From assembly GCF_011386835.1 (NCBI RefSeq), contig NC_088796.1, positions 83,783,468 through 83,847,467 of the forward strand: a stretch of DNA of 64,000 nt, in the 5' to 3' direction. A program made the position numbers and the translations under genes. This document shows positions 61,301-64,000 of this stretch, in pieces. Below the pieces are notes generated by a model. That model was given only the letters and a program-made list of their open reading frames with translations, did not search any database and was not told the origin of the DNA. The number at the start of each line of letters is the position of its first letter. Position 1 is the first letter of the stretch. This DNA comes from Chrysemys picta bellii (taxonomy: Eukaryota; Chordata; Testudines; Emydidae).

Positions 61301-61529
61301 GTTCATGAAGTCTTCTAGTGAAGATCATTGTTGCAAGCTATAGCAAACATACATATTTTACACACAGTTCTTCTTTGAGGTCCTTACTAATGTGTATTGC
61401 TTGGCTATTTCAGATAAAGGAGCCCTGCACAAAGCTATTAGCTATGAAAATGGAATGCATATTATTGAAGAAATACAACTTTTCCCAAATTTTGAGCCAG
61501 TTCAGACACTGTTGCTTTCATCAAAAAAG
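35875..61529 (+). CDS. SEMA4D: SEMA4D, semaphorin 4D (CD100), N-terminal half, 11 coding exons
   Basis: SEMA4D is a type I membrane semaphorin; its sema domain binds plexin-B1, plexin-B2 and CD72, acting in axon guidance, immune regulation and vessel growth (family knowledge). The joined exons give 478 codons: signal peptide, then sema-domain beta-propeller sequence. Hallmarks include [73 protein letters not shown] and [11 protein letters not shown], all close to human SEMA4D. The Cys residues of the propeller are kept. Sequons NYS, NST and NLS are visible. All borders are GT/AG and phases agree; no stop or frameshift is seen, so the gene looks functional. The end of the sema domain, PSI, Ig-like, transmembrane and cytoplasmic exons lie beyond 64000. 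Confidence 0.95.
36182..36304. mobile_element. short MITE, 123 bp, in intron 1
   Basis: The 23-base ends are inverted copies with 3 mismatches: CAAAAGTAACTAGTGATTCT at the left and, reversed, CAAAAGTGACTAGTGACTCT at the right. There is no coding content. Confidence 0.6.
36305..36699. other. intron 1, nothing recognised
   Basis: AT-rich intronic sequence without gene or repeat structure. Confidence 0.4.
36951..37896. mobile_element. second hAT-type element nested in the first, 946 bp
   Basis: Ends CAGTTTTCCC and, reversed, CTGTGTTCCC are flanked by a perfect 8-bp duplication GACCCTGG (36943-36950 and 37897-37904) lying inside the outer element. It contains the GT/AC microsatellite and a duplicated GAGCTGGCTGCTGGGGAAA segment. 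Long frames here follow from GC-rich and simple sequence, not from genes. Confidence 0.8.
37317..37392. repeat. (GT)n-(AC)n self-complementary microsatellite
   Basis: About 27 GT units run directly into about 10 AC units, so the right part can pair with the left as a hairpin. Confidence 0.95.
38127..40399. other. intron 1, no gene or clear repeat
   Basis: AT-rich intronic sequence; short frames at 38478, 38871 and 39366 lack splice or domain support. Confidence 0.5.
40400..41256 (-). mobile_element. probable LTR, minus orientation, in intron 1
   Basis: A GC-richer block with an internal TATA box on - (CTATATAAAGG, 41005-41015) preceded by CCAAT-like AGCCAATCAGG. Long shadow frames on both strands come from composition. 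The left end TGTCGGGAAC is compatible with an LTR end; the right end near AGAAAATATG is uncertain and no duplication is proven. A hAT MITE sits in it. Confidence 0.45.
41069..41190. mobile_element. hAT-type MITE, 122 bp, inside the LTR-like block
   Basis: Perfect inverted ends TAGGGTGACCAGAT / ATCTGGTCACCCTA, flanked by CTGGGTTC (41061-41068) and CCGGGTTC (41191-41198), 7 of 8 alike. Internal ATCGGGAC copies appear in both orientations. Confidence 0.85.
41411..41535. mobile_element. hAT-type MITE, 125 bp
   Basis: Ends CAGTGGAGGGCAACCTG and, reversed, CAGTGGTGGGCAACCTG, flanked by ATATAAAG (41403-41410) and GTATAAAG (41536-41543). No coding content. Confidence 0.85.
41690..42130. repeat. AT-rich repeat with GAAAA/TTTTC motifs
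   Basis: Resembles the block at 34800-35160; it ends near AGCTCTAG. A C-rich tract sits at 41828-41846. Ends are not defined. Confidence 0.35.
42131..42961. other. intron 1, nothing recognised
   Basis: Non-coding intronic sequence with no clear repeat structure up to the TAA target site at 42959-42961. Confidence 0.4.
42962..43249. mobile_element. Harbinger-type MITE, 288 bp
   Basis: Ends GGCTAGGTCTACACTA and, reversed, GGGCTAGTCTACACTA are flanked by TAA (42959-42961 and 43250-43252). The terminus GTCTACACTA is shared with the right end of the autonomous Harbinger element at 0.5-4.7 kb. Inside, CGGGGATCGATTTATC pairs with its exact complement 16 bases later (about 43154-43202). Confidence 0.85.
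43440..43585 (+). CDS. SEMA4D: SEMA4D coding exon 2
   Basis: Acceptor TTTACTTTAACAG, donor GTAGGT. The exon completes the phase-1 Glu and encodes the first sema-domain strand set: [38 protein letters not shown], ending IAEKHHE in phase 0. NYS is a glycosylation sequon. Confidence 0.95.
43586..44896. other. intron 2, left part, nothing recognised
   Basis: AT-rich up to 44300, then a moderately GC-rich part with short opposing frames (44503-44841) that have no domain or splice support. Confidence 0.45.
44900..45312. mobile_element. probable Harbinger-type MITE, 413 bp
   Basis: The left end GGTTACATCTACGCTGCACAC and the inverted right end AGTACATATACTACACACAA are diverged inverted repeats flanked by TAA (44897-44899 and 45313-45315). 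No coding content. Confidence 0.45.
45335..46862 (-). mobile_element. young CR1 LINE, 5'-truncated, in intron 2
   Basis: About 1.5 kb in minus orientation with most of the reverse transcriptase and a tail of TAGATTCATAGATTCATAG. The flanks share AAAGAGCA (45327-45334 and 46863-46870), a likely target duplication. The coding part is only lightly damaged. Confidence 0.9.
45428..46676 (-). pseudogene. CR1 reverse transcriptase, one frameshift and an active-site change
   Basis: Reading leftward from 46676: the [20 protein letters not shown] block with one catalytic Asp, [15 protein letters not shown], then the catalytic loop as IKFADNTKL, where FADD is expected, so the second Asp is Asn. The frame passes through [20 protein letters not shown] to [10 protein letters not shown], shifts near 45750, and resumes as [20 protein letters not shown] to the end at 45428. 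A TGA also lies upstream near 46718, before [12 protein letters not shown]. Not functional. Confidence 0.85.
46871..47567. other. intron 2, right part, nothing recognised
   Basis: AT-rich intronic DNA between the CR1 and exon 3; no gene or repeat structure seen. Confidence 0.45.
47568..47630 (+). CDS. SEMA4D: SEMA4D coding exon 3
   Basis: 63 bases, phase 0 at both ends. Acceptor TTTTTCCCCAG, donor GTGAAT. Encodes [20 protein letters not shown] and Q, matching the human VYWKVSEDKKAKCAEKGKSK with the propeller Cys kept. Confidence 0.95.
47631..49342. other. intron 3, no gene or clear repeat
   Basis: AT-rich intron. Short frames at 47857 and 47992 have no support. Confidence 0.45.
49343..49441 (+). 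CDS. SEMA4D: SEMA4D coding exon 4
   Basis: 99 bases, phase 0 at both ends. Acceptor ATACTACAG, donor GTAAGT. Encodes [13 protein letters not shown], then [17 protein letters not shown], the semaphorin Cys pair region. Confidence 0.95.
49527..50127 (-). mobile_element. CR1 LINE 3' end in intron 4, split by a mariner-type MITE
   Basis: Minus-strand CR1 tail (CTTATGTTC end at the left) and the [18 protein letters not shown] remnant. A MITE at 49934-50119 sits in it, and only about 6 bases of CR1 (CCTCTA) remain beyond. Confidence 0.85.
49934..50119. mobile_element. mariner-type MITE, copy A, 186 bp (intron 4)
   Basis: Inverted ends CACCTCTACCTCGATATAAC / GTTATATCGAGGTAGAGGTG with TA on each side (49932-49933 and 50120-50121), as for Tc1/mariner. 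Copy B at 54811-54983 is the reverse complement with modest divergence. Confidence 0.85.
50560..51100 (+). repeat. possible decayed LINE (L2-like) RT remnant
   Basis: In broken frames the sequence reads [32 protein letters not shown] and [14 protein letters not shown], a pattern resembling the region after the RT active site in L2 or CR1-clade elements. It is far too decayed for certainty. Confidence 0.3.
51300..51393 (+). CDS. SEMA4D: SEMA4D coding exon 5
   Basis: 94 bases, starts in phase 0 and ends in phase 1. Acceptor TTCTGTATAG, donor GTAAGT. Encodes [20 protein letters not shown], then [11 protein letters not shown]. Confidence 0.95.
51394..52483. other. intron 5, nothing recognised
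   Basis: AT-rich, no repeat structure found. Confidence 0.45.
52484..52597 (+). CDS. SEMA4D: SEMA4D coding exon 6
   Basis: 114 bases, phase 1 to phase 1. Acceptor CTATATTAAAG, donor GTAAGT. Encodes [20 protein letters not shown] and [18 protein letters not shown], a conserved sema-domain core segment. Confidence 0.95.
52598..53719. other. intron 6, nothing recognised
   Basis: No gene or clear repeat; the right half is somewhat GC-richer. Confidence 0.45.
53720..53871 (+). CDS. SEMA4D: SEMA4D coding exon 7
   Basis: 152 bases, phase 1 to phase 0. Acceptor TATCCGTAG, donor GTGGGA. Encodes [20 protein letters not shown], then [20 protein letters not shown] and [12 protein letters not shown] is a sequon at a site where human SEMA4D differs. 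Confidence 0.95.
53872..54810. other. intron 7, left part, nothing recognised
   Basis: AT-rich with a T run at 54180-54196; no gene. Confidence 0.45.
54811..54983. mobile_element. mariner-type MITE, copy B, 173 bp (intron 7), inverted to copy A
   Basis: Ends CACCTCTACC / GGTAGAGGTG with TA at 54809-54810 and 54984-54985. Matches the reverse complement of copy A over nearly its whole length (shared GGCTCCCGAGGACAGCG, GCGGTAAAGCAGTGCTC). Confidence 0.9.
54984..55871. other. intron 7, with an old palindromic relic
   Basis: Mostly unique. At about 55294-55418 an old repeat relic (GCCTGCAAATCCTTACTCATG, ACTCCTATGGAACTATTC) resembles that at 62348-62458. Confidence 0.4.
55872..56084. mobile_element. 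hAT-type MITE, 213 bp, 110 bases before exon 8
   Basis: Ends CGGGGTTCTCAAACT and, reversed, CAGTGGCTCTCAAACT, with a perfect 8-bp duplication TTTTAGAT (55864-55871 and 56085-56092). Confidence 0.9.
56195..56370 (+). CDS. SEMA4D: SEMA4D coding exon 8
   Basis: 176 bases, phase 0 to phase 2. Acceptor CCCTCTGAAAG, donor GTGAGT. Encodes [40 protein letters not shown] and [18 protein letters not shown]. Human has Gly at the first residue. Confidence 0.95.
56371..56464 (+). other. intron 8, only 94 bases
   Basis: The shortest intron of this gene in the window, with a normal GTGAGT donor and a TTTAATTTTAG acceptor. Confidence 0.9.
56465..56621 (+). CDS. SEMA4D: SEMA4D coding exon 9
   Basis: 157 bases, phase 2 to phase 0. 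Encodes [40 protein letters not shown] and [15 protein letters not shown] is a sequon. Donor GTAAGT. Confidence 0.95.
56622..57310. other. intron 9, left part, nothing recognised
   Basis: AT-rich intronic DNA. Confidence 0.4.
57319..57736. mobile_element. hAT-type MITE, 418 bp, GC-rich, in intron 9
   Basis: Ends CATAGGCGCCGAC / GTTGGCGCCTATG, with a perfect 8-bp duplication TGTTCAGT (57311-57318 and 57737-57744). Inside, GGTGCTCCGGGGCTGGAGCACC is self-complementary and a GGGG-rich run follows. Frames of up to 143 codons here are compositional. Confidence 0.9.
58143..58365 (+). CDS. SEMA4D: SEMA4D coding exon 10
   Basis: 223 bases, phase 0 to phase 1. Acceptor TTCTTTTGACAG, donor GTGAGT. Encodes [59 protein letters not shown] and VYDVMFIST. 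The human NYT sequon is NYM here, so that site is lost. Confidence 0.95.
58366..60750. other. intron 10, left part, nothing coding
   Basis: AT-rich intron with T and A runs at 59161-59175 and 59245-59256 around a GTGAGAGACTCTCAC palindrome (59224-59238). No gene. Confidence 0.45.
60755..61300 (+). mobile_element. MIR SINE, split by an AT-rich insert
   Basis: Left part to 60868 carries the MIR core (GTGACCTTGAGCAAGCCATTTA); right part from 61162 continues with CCATTAACCTCTTTGTGCATC, TTTTCCTCTTGGTAAAATGGAG. The split point has CCATTTA on one side and CCATTA on the other, a probable target duplication. Confidence 0.75.
60869..61161. repeat. AT-rich repeat inserted in the MIR
   Basis: About 290 bases rich in GAAAATTTTCC, TTTTTGACA and their complements, of the same style as the blocks at 34.8 and 41.7 kb. 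It must be younger than the MIR it splits. Confidence 0.5.
61414..61529 (+). CDS. SEMA4D: SEMA4D coding exon 11, last one in the window
   Basis: 116 bases, phase 1 to phase 0. Acceptor GGCTATTTCAG, donor GTAAGC. Encodes [20 protein letters not shown], then [19 protein letters not shown]. The expected next residues GNRFVYAGSNSGVVQ are not found before 64000. Confidence 0.95.
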
Positions 61530-63090
61530 GTAAGCATGAAGAACAGGACTGTGTGAGGACATTTTGTGGAAGATCAACAACAACAACAACAACAACAACA
61601 ACAAAAAGGGGAGGGGGTAACCCCAGTAGTCTGAAGAAAGAGAAAAGGCTTGCTGGAAAATCTGACTATCACTGAAATAATACTCAGAATATAGGATAGG
61701 ACCTGTGGCCATAACATCTTGTGCTGTGATACTGTCTGACATCACCAGATAAGGATAGTCAGGCTGGGTTGTTTGGTACGTGAATGGGACGCTTCTAAGG
61801 ATGAATGCATAGGCGGTGAAGAAAAAGATACTGGTGTTTCAGTAGGTGGCATTCTTCTCCCTGAGTCTGTACTAGAACCAGTTCCCCAGCATGATATTAG
61901 GAACTACTCTGCTGCTTCTGGAGGTACCAGTTTTCTGATTAGATGTAAAGCGGAAGTTATTACCCCTTATGGAAAAATTCTGTAGAATTTAAGGGAATGG
62001 TATCCTTTCTGTGGAATTTTTAAACCAACAAATGGAGTTCTATAGCAGGGATGTCATCTGCAAATTTTATAAATTGTTATGATTCATTTCTATTAGTTTA
62101 AATTCTACCAGATTTTTCTGTAGTGGACTTTTCATAAGAATAGGTGTGTCATATTCCAGTGTCCTGGTCACATTCCATCATGGATCATTGCATTCTGCCT
62201 ACTGAAATTCCCCTGCTGTTCCAACTGGAAAAGAGATTCTTCACTGCATGTCCTAAACTCTAGTGTAGTTTGCTCTGTACTGTCAAGCAATTGATGGGTG
62301 GTTTTCTGACAGACATGGATGATCATCTTTATGTAGTTTGTACACTAATTAGGGACATGACCCTGCAAACCCTTACTTATGCATATAATCTTTACCCGAA
62401 GTAGTAGTCCCATAAATGTCAATGGAATTGCTTGCATTTGTAAACATTTTGGGCTCATTGGAAATTAAAGGCTCTTTATAAATGTAAGATTATCCTAACC
62501 TTTAGCAGTTTGTGGTGATCAGTAAGTACCCTGAAGCTTGCCACTGTATCTGAAAGGCAATCTATGCCTTATTGTGCTGAGTCTGATATTTAAATACATT
62601 TTGCATGTCAGCAGTATTGCCTCTTTTTCATAGAGCCCTACACACCGTGTTTTTCCAGCACCTGTCGCTGGAAAGCTTTCCTGTTTTTCATGAAGATGAA
62701 GAGAAACTTTGTAAATGCAGAGAGCCCACTTTTTGTTTTAGTGGATAGGTCTGCAGTGTGATAAAGCATTCCAAGTCCATAGATTCCTAGGTAATTGTCC
62801 AGTATCCTCCATGTATTTGTGATGCATCACAGGAAAATATTACACAAGTAGAATTTCAAAAGCAATATAAGATTTCCACTCTCAAAAGAAATGTAATGAA
62901 AATTATTCTTTTCTTCACTCAAATTATTTGAGAGATAAGAGCTAGTTTAATGATATGGGGCATATAATTGAGAAACTATCATTTAAAAAAATCTTTTTAA
63001 TCACTTATTTAAATTCCTTTCCTTTTCCCTTTTGCCTTTATGACTTTTTGTTGGGGTGCTAATTATTTAAATAATGCTGTTAAAATAGTT
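61530..63090. other. intron 11, with an (AAC)n run and an old relic
   Basis: An AAC microsatellite lies at about 61574-61603. A decayed palindromic repeat at 62348-62458 (CCCTGCAAACCCTTACTTATG) matches the relic at 55.3 kb. No further exon is recognised. Confidence 0.5.
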
Positions 63091-63851
63091 CTCTGAAAAC
63101 AGCCACTCAATGTGCAGTGGCAGTCAAAAAAGCTAACAATGTTAGAAAATGTTAGGCAAGGGATAGATAATAAAACAGAATATATGACAATGCCACTATA
63201 TAAATCCATGGTACGCCCACACTTTGAATACTGTGTGCAGTTCTGGTTACCCCATCTCAAAAAATAATTGGAAAAGGTGCAGAGAAGGACAACAAAAATG
63301 ATTAGGGGTATGAAACAGCTTTCATATGAGGAGAGATTAAAAAGACTGGGACTTTTCAGCTTAGAAAAGAAATGACTAAGGGGAGGAATTGATAGAGGTC
63401 TATAAAATCATGAATGGTGTGGAGGAAGTGTTATTTACCCTTTCACATAACACAAGAACTAGAGGTTACCTGATGAAATTAATAGGCAGCAGGTTTAAAA
63501 CAAAATGAAGTACTTCTTCACACAATGCATAGTCAACCTGTGGAACTTGTTGCCGTGGGATGTTGTGAAGGCAAAAAATAACTAGGTTGAAAAAATAAAT
63601 TGGATAAGTTCATGAAGGATAGGTCTATCAGTGGCTAATAGCCAAGATGGTCAGGAATGCAGCCTCATGCTCCAGGTGTCCCTGAACCTCCAACTGCCAA
63701 AAGCTGGGACTGGACAGCAGGGGACGGATCACTCAAAATTGTCCTCTTCTGTTCATTTCCCCTGAAGCATCTGGCACTGGCCACTGTCAGAAGATAGGAT
63801 ACTGGGCACATGGTCCTTTGGTCTGACCCAATATGGCTGTTCTTATGTTCT
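63091..63851 (+). mobile_element. CR1 LINE 3' part in intron 11
   Basis: Plus orientation: [53 protein letters not shown] and the 3' tail ending TTCTTATGTTC, with many stops. Opposite in orientation to the CR1 in intron 4. Confidence 0.85.
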
Positions 63852-64000
63852 AATTCAATATATGCTACAATATTGTATTAAACTATTTTATTAAAATAAA
63901 ACTTGTAAATTAATATAAAATAACTTTATTGTAATATTCAAAAGTGGGGTTGTTCTGTGTTTAATTTTATCGGATACAATGGAAAATGGACACACACACA
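63852..64000. other. intron 11, right edge
   Basis: AT-rich intron; the window ends in the middle of an (AC) run. Confidence 0.4.

Noticed and set aside
1..64000. CRISPR arrays, operons or bacterial mobile elements
   Set aside because: Nothing in the window is prokaryotic; the spliced gene and repeat types are vertebrate.
61530..64000. A further SEMA4D exon
   Set aside because: The expected continuation GNRFVYAGSNSGVVQ is not found in any frame next to a splice acceptor.

Overview
This window is vertebrate nuclear DNA. It is AT-rich and mostly intronic, and it carries the first half of one host gene, the class 4 semaphorin SEMA4D (CD100), on the + strand from about 35.6 kb to the right edge. 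The repeats suggest a turtle, or at least a non-avian sauropsid: CR1 LINEs of several ages, a tRNA-derived SINE with a CR1-type tail, a nearly complete PIF/Harbinger transposon, many short hAT, Harbinger and mariner elements, and an ancient MIR. The species call is inference from the repeat types; no search was run.

Layout. 0-6.7 kb: a Harbinger element (Myb/SANT gene on +, DDE transposase on -, and a possible third gene antisense inside the Myb intron), then a Harbinger-type MITE and a minus-strand solo LTR. 6.7-24.5 kb: mostly unique AT-rich DNA with three CR1 fragments, one SINE and two MITEs. 24.5-30.6 kb: a palindromic hAT element, a polypurine tract, a broken zinc-finger LINE interrupted by a CR1, an inverted-repeat element and a solo LTR with a clear 5-bp target duplication. 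30.6-35.6 kb: mostly unique DNA.

35.6-64 kb: SEMA4D. Eleven coding exons (478 codons) run from the signal peptide through most of the sema domain, all with GT/AG borders and compatible phases. The rest of the gene (end of the sema domain, PSI, Ig-like, transmembrane and cytoplasmic parts) lies beyond the window. Its introns hold nested hAT elements, an LTR, a near-complete CR1 reverse transcriptase region, two mariner-type MITEs in opposite orientation in introns 4 and 7, and a MIR split by an AT-rich insert.

The points most worth checking are the antisense third gene in the Harbinger element and the inverted MITE pair flanking exons 5-7. Those exons total 360 nt, begin and end in phase 0, and could therefore form an in-frame circular or skipped product.
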